Positions 53,678 through 63,818 of a stretch of 64,000 bases of DNA are shown here, one piece after another. The stretch is taken from NCBI GenBank assembly GCA_003712125.1, contig RHLF01000003.1, positions 1-64,000 of the forward strand. The letters are read 5' to 3'. Under the pieces are notes generated by a model. The model did not search any database. It worked only from the letters and a program-made list of their open reading frames with translations, and was not told the origin of the DNA. This stretch comes from Allomuricauda sp. (lineage in GTDB: Bacteria > Bacteroidota > Bacteroidia > Flavobacteriales > Flavobacteriaceae). Position numbers and translations under genes: made by a program. Position 1 is the stretch's first letter. The number at the start of each line of letters is the position of its first letter.

Positions 53678-56194
53678 TCAGTGCAGTTGGTCGATGACCT
53701 CTTGCGGTAACAATACCTTATCGATTAAATGCACAATACCGTTACTCGCAACATTGTCAGCAGCGATGACTTCGGCGTCAAAATGGGTTTTGTCACGAAT
53801 AAAAACACCGTGATTCAGATTGACTGTTACCGTTTCACCTTGTACGGTTTGGATTTGTTGATGGTCTGTCAATTCTCCTGAACTCACAGCGGCTCCGGCA
53901 ACGACGTGATAGGTCAATATTTTTGCCAAAAGCTCTTTTTCAGCCGGAGTGTCAAAATCTGCTAAACTATTGTACGAATTGCCCAAGGCATGCAATAGAT
54001 TCTCAAAAGCCTTATTCGTTGGCGCAAAAACCGTAAATGGTCCGTCGCCACTCAATACTTCAACCAATCCGGCATCGGCTTGGATCAGCGCTTCTACCAA
54101 TAGACTTAAGTCATCAACAGTTTGTGCCAATTCAACAATATTGGGTTGGGCCGGCGTTAATGCATCAAGTGCAGCTTGTGGTAAAAGTACCTTGTCGATA
54201 ACGTGTACTACACCATTACTGGCTGCTACGTCAGCCAAATCAACATGGGCAGCAACGTCAGTTGCGTCCTGTACAGAGACACCGCCATTTATTCCGATGG
54301 TAACCTGCTCACCTTGTAGCGTACCTACCTGTTGGCCATCCATCAAATCAGTTGAAAAAGCAGCAACACCAGCAACAACATGATAGGTTAAGATTTCAAC
54401 CAACAACGCTTTTTCTTCGTCCGAATCAAAATCGGATAAGTCGTGGTAATCATCACCAAGAGCTTCCAATAAATCCACAAAGGCATGATTTGTAGGGGCA
54501 AAAACCGTAAACGGACCTTCACCGCTCAGGGCCTCAACCAATCCTGCATCGGCCTGTACCAAAGCGTCGACCAATAGGCTTAAATCATTGGTTTCAACCG
54601 CAATTTCTACAATGGTCTTCAATTGCAGTTGCGCTACAAAATCAACGGCTTCTTGTGGCAACAATACCTTGTCAATAACATGAACCACACCATTGCTGGC
54701 TTCAACATCAGCAAGGTCTACATGGGCGGCTTCGCCAGTGGCATCTGTTACAGAAACCCCGTTTCCATTCACACCAATTGTTACGGATCCACCATTGATA
54801 GTGGCTATCATCTGACCATCCGACAAGTCTGTTGAGAAGGCTGCGGTTCCCGCAACGACATGATAGGTTAAAATGCTGACCAAAAGGTCAATTTCTTCTT
54901 GGGTGTCAAAATCGGACAATCCGGTGTAATCGTCTCCCAATACACCCAATAGATCCACAAAAGCTTGATTTGTAGGTGCAAAAACAGTAAATGGACCCTC
55001 GCCACTAAGTGTTTCCACTAATCCGGCATTGGCCGCAATCAATGCATCAACCAATAGGCTCAAATCATCAGTAGCAATTGCGATTTCAACGATGTTCTTC
55101 AATTGCAAGGAAGCCACAAAATCGATGGCGGATTGTGGCAACAAGACCTTGTCAATGGTATGGGCTACCCCATTCGAAGCCATAATGTCTGTTCCCGTAA
55201 TATTTGCATTGGTGTCAGAGGCGTCACCGATGACAAAGGTCTCTCCTTCGGCAATGATATGTAGGGTATTATCTGCCAAAGCGGTACCTACGGTTCCTTC
55301 TGCCAAGTCTGCTTCCTTTACGGTTGCTCCGGCAACAACGTGATAAAGCAAAATATCGGTCAATAGGGCCAATTCCTCTTCGGTATCAAAGTCATCAAGG
55401 CTATTGTAATCATCGCCCAATACTTCCAAAAGTGCCACAAAGGCATCATCAGTAGGTGCGAAAACAGTAAACGGTCCGTCACTGCTCAGGGTTTCAACAA
55501 GACCGGCCTTGATCACCGCTGCTTCTAAAAGTGAAAGTGCTTCGGTTTCAACCACAATTTCGACTAAGTTCTTTGACTCCTCTTCCGTTTCATCGTCTGA
55601 CCCATTTAGGGCGTCGATAATGGCCTGGGGCAACAATACCTTGTTGATGACATGAACGATACCATTACTTGTGCTGACATCGGGTAGGCTAACTTCGGCA
55701 TCTATTGCCGTTGCATCTCCAATAAAAACCCCACCATCAAGTGATACGGTTAGCATTTCGCCTTGAACGGTCATTAACTCCTGACCCTCACTTAAATCTG
55801 TTGAGGCTGCAGCCACTCCTGCAATAACGTGATATTGCAAAATAGTAGCCAACAAAGTTCTTTTCTCTGGGGTGTCAAAATCTTCCAAGGAATCAAAACC
55901 ATCCAAAGAAGCCAATAAGGTGGTAAAGGCTTCATTTGTTGGTGCAAAAACGGTAAAAGGGCCATCACCACTTAAGGTAGTAACTAGGTCAGAATCATCA
56001 TTTTCGTCAGCTTTTAACAGCGCGGCCACCAAACTGCTCAAGGCATCGGTTTCTTGCGCCGTTTCCACAATATTCGAAGATGTTTGCTGGGCAAAATCTT
56101 GGTCATCATCTTCGTTGCTACAAGAAAAGGCAACAAAGGCGATGAGCATTAATGCAAAAAAGGATTTCCATTTCATAACGTGTTTCATTGTCAT
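53678..56194 (-). CDS. Lipoprotein with five fasciclin (FAS1) domains
   Basis: An 838-residue lipoprotein (signal ending FVAFSCSNE) with five tandem FAS1 domains, each opening with a -DGPFTVFAPTNEAF-like or -GEGPFTVFAPTNQAF-like motif and closing with VASNGIVHVIDKVLLPQ-like sequence. Domains 2-5 are strikingly similar to each other, so they arose by internal duplication. FAS1 domains mediate cell adhesion or protein and sugar binding. It is adjacent to a three-domain paralogue. Surface-exposed by inference. Confidence 0.9.
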   Translation of the reverse strand: MTMKHVMKWKSFFALMLIAFVAFSCSNEDDDQDFAQQTSSNIVETAQETDALSSLVAALLKADENDDSDLVTTLSGDGPFTVFAPTNEAFTTLLASLDGFDSLEDFDTPEKRTLLATILQYHVIAGVAAASTDLSEGQELMTVQGEMLTVSLDGGVFIGDATAIDAEVSLPDVSTSNGIVHVINKVLLPQAIIDALNGSDDETEEESKNLVEIVVETEALSLLEAAVIKAGLVETLSSDGPFTVFAPTDDAFVALLEVLGDDYNSLDDFDTEEELALLTDILLYHVVAGATVKEADLAEGTVGTALADNTLHIIAEGETFVIGDASDTNANITGTDIMASNGVAHTIDKVLLPQSAIDFVASLQLKNIVEIAIATDDLSLLVDALIAANAGLVETLSGEGPFTVFAPTNQAFVDLLGVLGDDYTGLSDFDTQEEIDLLVSILTYHVVAGTAAFSTDLSDGQMIATINGGSVTIGVNGNGVSVTDATGEAAHVDLADVEASNGVVHVIDKVLLPQEAVDFVAQLQLKTIVEIAVETNDLSLLVDALVQADAGLVEALSGEGPFTVFAPTNHAFVDLLEALGDDYHDLSDFDSDEEKALLVEILTYHVVAGVAAFSTDLMDGQQVGTLQGEQVTIGINGGVSVQDATDVAAHVDLADVAASNGVVHVIDKVLLPQAALDALTPAQPNIVELAQTVDDLSLLVEALIQADAGLVEVLSGDGPFTVFAPTNKAFENLLHALGNSYNSLADFDTPAEKELLAKILTYHVVAGAAVSSGELTDHQQIQTVQGETVTVNLNHGVFIRDKTHFDAEVIAADNVASNGIVHLIDKVLLPQEVIDQLH

Positions 56195-56278
56195 TAGTGT
56201 TTTTAAGTGTTCGTAATATTTGTTTGTACTTGGTATAAAAAACTGGGCAGAACCCTCAAGGTAATGCCCAGTGTTGCA

Positions 56279-57685
56279 TTAGTTGGATGTATTGGGTAAC
56301 AATACTTGGTTCACCACGTGGATGACACCATTATAGGCCTGAACGTCGACCGCAATCAGCCCAATTCCGTCATTGCCAGCACCATCGGTGATATCACCAA
56401 TATTGCCCGATGTACCTGGTAATGTAATTGTAAATGAATCGCCTTCCAATGTTGCAGGCGTCATCGTACTTCCGTTTGCCGTTAAATCTCCAGAGCGAAT
56501 GTTCGCTGCCGCAATGACATGGTGTTGAAGAATTGGAATCAAGTCATTTTCACCAGGCACTGTGATTGAGGCAAAAGCATCATTGGTGGGTGCGAATACG
56601 GTAAAGGGATCATCTCCATTTCCATCTTGTGAAGAAAGTACGCTTACAAAATCTACACTTGGGGTAAGCGTTGTAAGGGCATCAACCAAAGTCGAGAAAT
56701 TTGGGTCAGCAGCAGCAAAAGTTACCACAGTTGGCAAATCGATTACCGTGTCTACAGCATGTACCACACCATTAGTGGTTACCACATCAGCTACAGCTAC
56801 CGTACTTGACCCATTGATGGTGACACCGTCATCTGTATTTATATATTGGCTCAAGGCATCACCATCGGCATTGGTGCCTGCAGTGTTCACATACATATTC
56901 ATTAACTCATCGGAATACGCTGCGTCACCCGGTACCACGTGATACGAGAGCACATTTGCAATAGCATTGCCATTGGGATTCGTGAAATTTGTAAAAGCGT
57001 TATTCACAGGGGCAAACACCGTAAACGTAGTATTGGTTTGGGAAAGCAAATCTGTAAATGTCGTATTACCGCCATCGGTCAATGCACCCACGAGACTTGA
57101 AAATTCGGGATTGGCCAAGGCTTGGTCAACAATATTGGGCAAGCCAATTACAGCATCCACAATATGAACAACGCCATTGTCCGTTGCATTGTCAGCAGAG
57201 CTAACACTAGCTACACCATTAATTTCGACACCATTGGCTGTATTGATAAAAAGACTAAGGTTACGACCCTCTGCTCCTGCAGGAGATAAACTTGAAATAT
57301 AACCGGTAGATAATCCAGTGGATAGGTTTTCACCAGAAACAACGTGATTCAATAAAACATTGGTCAATACATCAGTAGGGACATCTTCTAAAGAACTAAA
57401 ACCGTTCGCTGTTAGAAATGCGCCAAAGGCTTCATTGGTTGGAGCGAATACGGTGAATGGTCCTTCTCCTTGCAAGGTAGAAACCAAGTTGGCTGCAGTC
57501 AACGCATCAACCAAAATGCTTAAATCATCGGTAGCAACAGCAAGATCTACAATGGTAGTTTCTTCTTGCATCATCTCTTCATTATTGTTGTCATCATCAT
57601 TGTTACAGGCAACGATGAATACTATAAGGAAAAGGGCAAATAGTTTCGAAATAGGAATTTTTACAAACGGTTTTAAATGTTTCAT
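56279..57685 (-). CDS. Lipoprotein with three fasciclin (FAS1) domains
   Basis: From ATG 57685 this gives 468 residues with a lipoprotein signal (FALFLIVFIVACNNDD). Three FAS1 domains begin at GEGPFTVFAPTNEAF, NTTFTVFAPVNNAF and DDPFTVFAPTNDAF. These domains are more divergent than those of the downstream five-domain protein. It lies 84 bp upstream of that gene on the same strand; the pair probably belongs to one locus for adhesion. Confidence 0.9.
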   Translation of the reverse strand: MKHLKPFVKIPISKLFALFLIVFIVACNNDDDNNNEEMMQEETTIVDLAVATDDLSILVDALTAANLVSTLQGEGPFTVFAPTNEAFGAFLTANGFSSLEDVPTDVLTNVLLNHVVSGENLSTGLSTGYISSLSPAGAEGRNLSLFINTANGVEINGVASVSSADNATDNGVVHIVDAVIGLPNIVDQALANPEFSSLVGALTDGGNTTFTDLLSQTNTTFTVFAPVNNAFTNFTNPNGNAIANVLSYHVVPGDAAYSDELMNMYVNTAGTNADGDALSQYINTDDGVTINGSSTVAVADVVTTNGVVHAVDTVIDLPTVVTFAAADPNFSTLVDALTTLTPSVDFVSVLSSQDGNGDDPFTVFAPTNDAFASITVPGENDLIPILQHHVIAAANIRSGDLTANGSTMTPATLEGDSFTITLPGTSGNIGDITDGAGNDGIGLIAVDVQAYNGVIHVVNQVLLPNTSN

Positions 57686-57855
57686 TGTGTAATTGTTTAA
57701 TATAAATGTTAAAAGGTTAAACAAACTTGAGATGCAAATTTGTCGATGTGTTGCTTTTGTTTAATGTTTTTTATAAAAAGTTTAACAAAATAGTTGGGTT
57801 CGTTGAACAAAACGGCGCGCAACCTTGCTGTAAGTTTTTGTTTGTTGAAAGACTA

Positions 57856-57888
57856 TTGGTGCAGAAAAAACCCGATTTTGTAATTTTG
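57856..57888 (+). promoter_or_regulatory. Bacteroidota-type promoter of mnmA
   Basis: TTG at 57856-57858, 22-base spacer, TAATTTTG at 57881-57888. Transcription would start near 57895, only about 8-10 nt before ATG 57903. Confidence 0.6.
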
Positions 57889-57902
57889 CAGTTCGTTCGG
57901 AA

Positions 57903-59096
57903 ATGATGAAAAAAGTAGTAGTAGGACTTTCTGGTGGTGTAGATTCAAGTGTAGCTGCCTATCTTCTTAAAAAACAGGGCTATGATGTCATAGGCCTGTT
58001 TATGAAGAATTGGCATGACGATTCAGTTACTATATCTGATGAATGCCCCTGGCTTGAAGATAGCAACGACGCCCTTATTGTTGCCGAAAAACTGGGTATC
58101 CCCTTTCAAACGGTTGATTTGAGTAAAGAATACAAAGAGCGAATAGTTGATTACATGTTCAATGAGTATGAAAGAGGAAGAACACCGAATCCTGACGTGC
58201 TTTGTAATCGAGAAATCAAGTTTGACGTGTTCTTAAAAATTGCATTGGACTTGGGTGCTGATTTTGTGGCCACAGGGCATTACTGCCGAAAAGGCGTCCT
58301 TCAAAATGCTGATGGAACCCAAACCTTTCAATTACTCGCTGGTTTAGACCCCAATAAAGATCAATCGTACTTCTTATGCCAGTTATCGCAACAACAATTG
58401 TCAAAAACCTTATTTCCTATAGGGGGCTTGACCAAACCTGAAGTACGTAAAATTGCCGCCGATAACAATCTGATTACCGCAGAAAAAAAAGATTCGCAGG
58501 GCCTTTGCTTTATCGGGAAGGTACGCCTGCCCGATTTTTTACAACAAAAACTTAAACCCAAAAAAGGAGTCATTGTTGAAATTCCAGCACAATTGCCCAT
58601 GTACTCGAATGGGTTATCCACCTTTGATAACAAAAAGGAGGAATTGGCCCATTATGCTGAAAAACCATCTTATTCCCTTTCTGATGGTAAGGTGGTCGGA
58701 GAACATCAAGGGGCGCATTATTTTACTATTGGTCAACGAAAAGGATTGGACGTTGGAGGTACCCCAGACCCTCTCTTTGTTATAGAAACCGATGTGACAG
58801 ATAATATCATCTATACGGGTCAAGGAAAGACGCATCCTGGATTACTACGCAGGACACTTTTTGTCAAGGATGACGAGCTGCATTGGGTTCGCGAAGACCT
58901 AAAATTGGAGTTGGATGATACCATGGCTGTAAGCGCTAGAATTCGCTATAGACAGCCTTTGCAGGTGGCTACCCTATACAAGGTGGAAGGTGGCTTGTAC
59001 GTTGATTTCAAAGAAAAACAATCTGCCATTACAGAAGGCCAGTTCGTAGCATGGTATGTTGATGAAGAGCTAATTGGCTCAGGAGTCATATCTTAG
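57903..59096 (+). CDS. mnmA: tRNA-specific 2-thiouridylase MnmA
   Basis: A 397-residue enzyme that makes 2-thiouridine at U34 of tRNA (Lys, Glu, Gln) using ATP and a persulfide sulfur. The PP-loop is [20 protein letters not shown]. Catalytic cysteines are Cys101 in [12 protein letters not shown] and Cys202 in [16 protein letters not shown]-terminal beta domains include [15 protein letters not shown]. Two adjacent ATGs (57903, 57906) are both possible. The next gene starts 4 bases after its stop. Confidence 0.95.
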   Translation: MMKKVVVGLSGGVDSSVAAYLLKKQGYDVIGLFMKNWHDDSVTISDECPWLEDSNDALIVAEKLGIPFQTVDLSKEYKERIVDYMFNEYERGRTPNPDVLCNREIKFDVFLKIALDLGADFVATGHYCRKGVLQNADGTQTFQLLAGLDPNKDQSYFLCQLSQQQLSKTLFPIGGLTKPEVRKIAADNNLITAEKKDSQGLCFIGKVRLPDFLQQKLKPKKGVIVEIPAQLPMYSNGLSTFDNKKEELAHYAEKPSYSLSDGKVVGEHQGAHYFTIGQRKGLDVGGTPDPLFVIETDVTDNIIYTGQGKTHPGLLRRTLFVKDDELHWVREDLKLELDDTMAVSARIRYRQPLQVATLYKVEGGLYVDFKEKQSAITEGQFVAWYVDEELIGSGVIS

Positions 59097-59100
59097 TCCC

Positions 59101-60033
59101 ATGCGATATAAAGTGACACAACTTTTTGGTATAAAATATCCCATTGTTCAGGCGGGCATGATCTGGGCCAGTGGTTGGCGTTTGGCCTCTGCCGTTTCCA
59201 ATGCGGGTGGCCTGGGCCTCTTGGGTGCGGGTAGCATGTACCCCGAGGTGCTGTTAGAACATATTCAAAAATGCCAACGTGCTACGGCGAAACCGTTTGG
59301 GGTAAATGTGCCCATGCTTTACCCAGATATCGACAAACTGATGCAGATCATTGTCGATAATGGCGTTAAAATAGTTTTTACCTCTGCAGGCAATCCTAGC
59401 ATATGGACCTCTTTTTTGAAAGAAAAGGGAATTACCGTTGTTCACGTGGTGAGCAGTGTCAAGTTCGCAATTAAAGCACAAGAAGCCGGTGTTGATGCCA
59501 TAGTAGCGGAAGGTTTTGAGGCTGGCGGGCACAACGGAAGAGATGAAACCACTACCATGGTTTTGATACCCGCTGTGCGGGAAAATGTCAAAATACCCTT
59601 AATTGCCGCCGGTGGTATAGCCAGAGGTAGTCAAATGCTGGCTGCAATGGCATTGGGTGCAGATGGTGTGCAAGTGGGCAGTCGTTTTGTGGCAAGTCAC
59701 GAAGCTTCCTCCCATTTGGCTTTTAAAAACGAAGTTGTTGGTGCGAAGGAAGGTGACACGCAGCTCACCTTAAAAGAACTCGCACCTGTACGTTTGTTAA
59801 AAAATAAATTTTACAACGATATTCAGGAAGCCTACGCCAAGGGTGCTACCCCAGACGAGCTGAAACAGCTTTTGGGTAGAGCACGGGCAAAACGGGGTAT
59901 GTTTGAGGGCGATATGGAGGAAGGCGAACTTGAAATAGGTCAAGTTGCTGCCTTGATTCATGAGATCAAACCCGCAGCCGACATAGTGACTGAACTGATG
60001 ACCGAATATGAATCGGCCAAAAGAACCCTATAA
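59101..60033 (+). CDS. Nitronate monooxygenase (2-nitropropane dioxygenase/FabK-like)
   Basis: From ATG 59101 this gives 310 residues of an FMN-dependent TIM barrel. Motifs: TQLFGIKYPIVQAGMIWASG, SAVSNAGGLGLLGAGSMYPE, GVNVPMLYP, EGFEAGGHNGRDETTTMVLI and the FMN-phosphate loop AAGGIARGSQMLAAMALGAD. It oxidises nitronates or could be an enoyl-ACP-reductase FabK-like enzyme; the GGHNG loop is shared by both. Starts 4 bases after mnmA, so probably co-transcribed. Confidence 0.87.
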   Translation: MRYKVTQLFGIKYPIVQAGMIWASGWRLASAVSNAGGLGLLGAGSMYPEVLLEHIQKCQRATAKPFGVNVPMLYPDIDKLMQIIVDNGVKIVFTSAGNPSIWTSFLKEKGITVVHVVSSVKFAIKAQEAGVDAIVAEGFEAGGHNGRDETTTMVLIPAVRENVKIPLIAAGGIARGSQMLAAMALGADGVQVGSRFVASHEASSHLAFKNEVVGAKEGDTQLTLKELAPVRLLKNKFYNDIQEAYAKGATPDELKQLLGRARAKRGMFEGDMEEGELEIGQVAALIHEIKPAADIVTELMTEYESAKRTL

Positions 60034-60056
60034 GAATTACTCTTTAGCCCCTTATA

Positions 60057-61784
60057 TTATAGCACAGAGGTAGTAATTTCAAAGTCAGCGTGTTGCCAGG
60101 CTTCTTGAAATTCCTTTAGTGTTTTTTCTGCTTCTTCAGTTTTCCCCTGGGCTTCTAAACTTTTGTATAACCCCATTAGGGACCAACCATTTTGTCTAAG
60201 GTCTTCCAAATCCTCTTTAAATATTGATTCAGCCTCCGCATACTTTTTTGCCTCAAGTAAGACGGCCCCTAGATTTTGACGTGGTGGAATGTACCAGGCC
60301 GAGGGCTCGTTGTATACCAAATTATCTTCAAGTTCAACAGCCTTTCTTAAGTGCATAATGGCTTTGGCATGGTTCTTTTCATGGGCAGCGATTTCACCAG
60401 CAACCACTTCGTACGCCAATTGGGCAATGGTATGACTGTTATCAAAACCAACCGCCATTAGGGCTTCCATGCTTTCATCTTCCAACATCCCGGAAATGGC
60501 ACCTAGTTCCTCTTTGGCCTCCTTCAAATTGTTCTTTTTGACAAAGGCAACACCCCTGGCGTAGTGCCAAATCAACTTGAGATGCTTGATATCAGCATTC
60601 GGACTCGGGGTCGTCAATATGTCATTCCATTTCCCAAATCGAACGTAAGCCAAGAGCGGTGTGGAAGCAAAATTTTGCAAAAAGTGCAGGTCTTTCATTT
60701 CTCCAATCGGCACCTTTTCTGCGGTTTTTTTAGCTGCTGCAATGGCTATTTCACTATCTCCCAGCAGGCTGGCGGCAGACCATAAAAAATGGATGTTGTG
60801 CGGGTAGTACCCCAATGGATACATGCCCTGGGCATAACATTGTGAAATATAATCTTCATCGGCCAAAATGGCTTTTTGGTTAGCCAATACCGCATCTTGG
60901 TAACGGCCTACCCGAATATAGATATGTGAAGGCATGTGTACGATATGCCCAGCCGAGGGCATTAATTTTCCCAAGGCATCAGCACTGGGTACCGCCAAAT
61001 CGGGTTTGGGAAGTTCAACCATATGAATGTAATAGTGATGTGCACCCGGGTTTTTTGGGTTGAGTGCTATTGCTTTTTCCAAAGCCTTCTTTGCTGCAGG
61101 AATATTGGGGGAGGGGTTCCCATCATTGTCCCAATAATTCCAGGGTACGGTATTCATGACGGCAGCAGCATACAGGGTTTGAACATTGTCATCTTCCGGA
61201 AATTGCAGTACTACTTTTTCCATGGCATTCATGTAGGCCTCATTGAGCTGTGAAATTTCAAGGGTAGTATCGGCACTGTACCTCGAAGCCAGAGCCGCGA
61301 TCAGTGCCTTTTCGATGGGCTTGGCCGTTGCACTTAACGACTGTGCCTTTTCGATGGCTTCAAGCGCATTTTTCCTTCGTTCGTTGTCGGGTAGGGGATC
61401 ATTAATGTTTGGACCTAGGGTATATGCCTGGCCCCAATAGGCCATTGCGGCACTATTATCCAATCGGGAAGCCTCCATAAACGAGCGATGGGCCTCAGCA
61501 TGATTAAAGCCATAAGTTAAACGCAGGCCCTGGTCAAAAAACTTTTGGGCCTCATCTTTTGATACAGAAATAGGAAACGTCAAATCTCCCAATCCTGAAA
61601 ACAATGGTGCAATTTGTTGTGTAGAATCAATATCGTCGAGCAAGAACTTGGCAACGGTACATTTTATAAAATTCATTGATGCCAGTTGAGGCCTAGGTTC
61701 TTCTTTTTCTAGTTGCGGCATTAGCAGCACAACCAATAGTGCCAGAAGGATACCTCCTACTAATAGATTTCTTTTTGGTGTCAT
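60057..61784 (-). CDS. Exported or membrane-anchored tetratricopeptide repeat protein
   Basis: From ATG 61784 this gives 575 residues with an N-terminal hydrophobic anchor (LLVGGILLALLVVLLMP). The TPR-rich body includes EAQKFFDQGLRLTYGFNHAE and AHRSFMEASRLDNSAAMAYW, a region with HHYYIHMVELPKPDLAVPSA, HIVHMPSHIYIRVGRYQDAV and C-terminal repeats KYAEAESIFKEDLEDLRQNG. This matches a widespread exported TPR family with conserved His/Pro segments and unknown activity. Single gene; not part of the neighbouring units. Confidence 0.85.
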   Translation of the reverse strand: MTPKRNLLVGGILLALLVVLLMPQLEKEEPRPQLASMNFIKCTVAKFLLDDIDSTQQIAPLFSGLGDLTFPISVSKDEAQKFFDQGLRLTYGFNHAEAHRSFMEASRLDNSAAMAYWGQAYTLGPNINDPLPDNERRKNALEAIEKAQSLSATAKPIEKALIAALASRYSADTTLEISQLNEAYMNAMEKVVLQFPEDDNVQTLYAAAVMNTVPWNYWDNDGNPSPNIPAAKKALEKAIALNPKNPGAHHYYIHMVELPKPDLAVPSADALGKLMPSAGHIVHMPSHIYIRVGRYQDAVLANQKAILADEDYISQCYAQGMYPLGYYPHNIHFLWSAASLLGDSEIAIAAAKKTAEKVPIGEMKDLHFLQNFASTPLLAYVRFGKWNDILTTPSPNADIKHLKLIWHYARGVAFVKKNNLKEAKEELGAISGMLEDESMEALMAVGFDNSHTIAQLAYEVVAGEIAAHEKNHAKAIMHLRKAVELEDNLVYNEPSAWYIPPRQNLGAVLLEAKKYAEAESIFKEDLEDLRQNGWSLMGLYKSLEAQGKTEEAEKTLKEFQEAWQHADFEITTSVL

Positions 61785-61923
61785 GATGTAAGGAATAGTG
61801 TTTGTTTTGAATTGGCTCGCGGAAATTAATCCGGTAGGAGGGAACGTCATGAGCCCTATCGGCTCATTTTCTGAAAGATACGAAAAAACTTGGATGCTAG
61901 GTAGTTAAGCCAAAACTTAGGGC

Positions 61924-61953
61924 TTGCACGTTTCATAGCTTTTTTTACATTTG
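61924..61953 (+). promoter_or_regulatory. Bacteroidota-type promoter of the YfiM-like gene
   Basis: TTG at 61924-61926, 19-base spacer, TACATTTG at 61946-61953; the start codon is 8 bases further on, giving a very short leader. Confidence 0.6.
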
Positions 61954-61961
61954 TAGCTCAC

Positions 61962-62441
61962 ATGAAAAGACTGATCCCCACATTGGTTTTATTTATGCTT
62001 GTTTGTCATGTCCATGGGCAAGTCGAACGGGATAAGGTACTTCATTTTGTAGGCGGCAACTTGTACGGTCTTGCAGGTGCCGGAATCGCTAAACAAATTT
62101 CTGACGGAAATCGGTATTGGACCTTTGCAGGTGCGGTAGGTGGGAGCTTATTGATCGGTCTTGGTAAAGAAGCGGTGGATGCCGGCCAGCGTGAAAATGG
62201 CTGGGACAACGATGATCTTTTGGCTACGGTCTTAGGGGGATTGAGCGTTGGTTTTACCATTGACATCTTCACGAATAAGAAAAGTAAAAAACGCGGTTCA
62301 GGCGGGCTAACTGTTGAAAAGCTGAATCATCTTGAACTTCAAAAAGCTTTTGCTGAAAAGACACCTATCGACATTTCAAGTGAAGATTTTCCTTCCCTAA
62401 ATTCTTTTTCTATTCCCGATTCGTTGCGAAAGGTGGAATAA
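61962..62441 (+). CDS. Exported YfiM/DUF2279-like protein
   Basis: A 159-residue protein with a signal peptide (MKRLIPTLVLFMLVCHVHGQ). The core DKVLHFVGGNLYGLAGAGIA, two glycine-rich hydrophobic helices (WTFAGAVGGSLLIGLGKEAV; LLATVLGGLSVGFTIDIF) and a basic tail resemble YfiM/DUF2279 lipoproteins, in which DKxxHF is conserved. Function unknown. It converges with the DUF58 gene, seven bases apart. Confidence 0.72.
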   Translation: MKRLIPTLVLFMLVCHVHGQVERDKVLHFVGGNLYGLAGAGIAKQISDGNRYWTFAGAVGGSLLIGLGKEAVDAGQRENGWDNDDLLATVLGGLSVGFTIDIFTNKKSKKRGSGGLTVEKLNHLELQKAFAEKTPIDISSEDFPSLNSFSIPDSLRKVE

Positions 62442-62448
62442 TCGTTTT

Positions 62449-63783
62449 TTATAAGAGTCCTCGGGCCTTTATCTCTAAATACTTATTGATGGTATTCACG
62501 GTTAAGTCTTCTGGTTTGGTCAGTAGGGTTTGAATGCCGTGTTTGCGCAATTCATTTACAATCAGCTTTTTTTCATAGATGAATTTTTCAGCAATGGTCT
62601 GCTCAAAAATTTGCCGCACATTTTCTGGCCTTTTATCGGCGAAATGGGTCAGCTCGGTATTTTCAAAGAAGATGACCACTAACAGGTGTTGCTTGGCAAG
62701 TGCTTGTAAATATCCTAATTGGCGATGTAACGCATCAAGGGTCTCAAAATTTGTGTATAACAGCAAAAGGCTACGTTGGTTGATATTACGTTTGATATCA
62801 ACATACAATCGGCTGAAATCACTTTCAACATAATCGGTGCGAAGGTTGTACAAGGTTTCAAGAATAAGGTTCATTTGAGAGCTGCGCCGCTCGGCGACCA
62901 CCCTATTCTCAATGGTATTACTAAAGGCGAACATCCCGGCCTTATCTTGTTTTTTAATGGCAATATTACTGATGACCAAGGTGGCATTGATGGCGTAGTC
63001 GAGCAGGCTTAATTCCGCAAAGGGCATTTTCATGACACGTCCTTTGTCGATTACCGAATAGATGGGCTGTGATTTTTCATCTTGATACTGATTGACCATC
63101 AGTTGGTTTTTTTTCGCGGTAGCCTTCCAATTTATATTGCGAATGTCATCACCCTGAACATATTCTTTGATTTGTTCAAATTCCATAGTATGACCAATTC
63201 GCCGAATTTTTTTTAACCCATACTGGAACAATCTATTGGTGAATGCCATCAAATCGTATTTGCGCAATTGAAGAAAAGAGGGGTACACGGGTACTTCATG
63301 GGCACTGTCAAAGACAAATTTTCGGGCTATAAAACCAACGGGCGAGGATGCAAAAATATTAAGGTTCCCAAACGAATAAACACCACGCTCCGTAGGTCGT
63401 AATTCGTACCCATAGTTTTTGACCTCACCAGATAGCAACCTGCTGACAAGTCCAAAATCACGTTTTTGAAACTGAAAAGGGAGCTCGTCAATGATTTTTA
63501 CCTGAGTAGGGAAGAGGTACCCATTTTCGACTTCAATAGCGATTGAATTTGCATCACCATTGGATAATTTATCGGGTACCGATCTTTTCCCCCGTAGTTG
63601 ACCTTTGGAGGCAAAAAGCAACAAGAAATCCACTATAAAGAGCAGAACAAAAAGAAAGAATAGAATTTTAAAAACCCCAAAAAAGTTTGGAAACATATAG
63701 GAGGTCAAAAACCCAAATATGAGCACGGTCAGCGCTATAAAAAAGCGCTGTTGAAGAAAGGTATGTTTGAATAGGTGCTTCAC
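62449..63783 (-). CDS. DUF58 domain-containing membrane protein
   Basis: A 444-residue protein with two N-terminal membrane helices (~13-31 and 34-55) and the DUF58 signature: YVQGDDIRNINWKATAKKNQ, followed by a vWA-like fold (PIYSVIDKGRVMKMPFAELS, LLDYAINATLVISNIAI). DUF58 proteins act with MoxR ATPases in envelope or metal-cofactor assembly. The 5' neighbour on this strand is cut by the window edge and does not look like MoxR in its C-terminus, so the operon partner is not confirmed. Confidence 0.88.
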   Translation of the reverse strand: MKHLFKHTFLQQRFFIALTVLIFGFLTSYMFPNFFGVFKILFFLFVLLFIVDFLLLFASKGQLRGKRSVPDKLSNGDANSIAIEVENGYLFPTQVKIIDELPFQFQKRDFGLVSRLLSGEVKNYGYELRPTERGVYSFGNLNIFASSPVGFIARKFVFDSAHEVPVYPSFLQLRKYDLMAFTNRLFQYGLKKIRRIGHTMEFEQIKEYVQGDDIRNINWKATAKKNQLMVNQYQDEKSQPIYSVIDKGRVMKMPFAELSLLDYAINATLVISNIAIKKQDKAGMFAFSNTIENRVVAERRSSQMNLILETLYNLRTDYVESDFSRLYVDIKRNINQRSLLLLYTNFETLDALHRQLGYLQALAKQHLLVVIFFENTELTHFADKRPENVRQIFEQTIAEKFIYEKKLIVNELRKHGIQTLLTKPEDLTVNTINKYLEIKARGLL

Positions 63784-63818
63784 TTTGAAATGTTCCTTTT
63801 GAATCTTGGAGTTAATAT

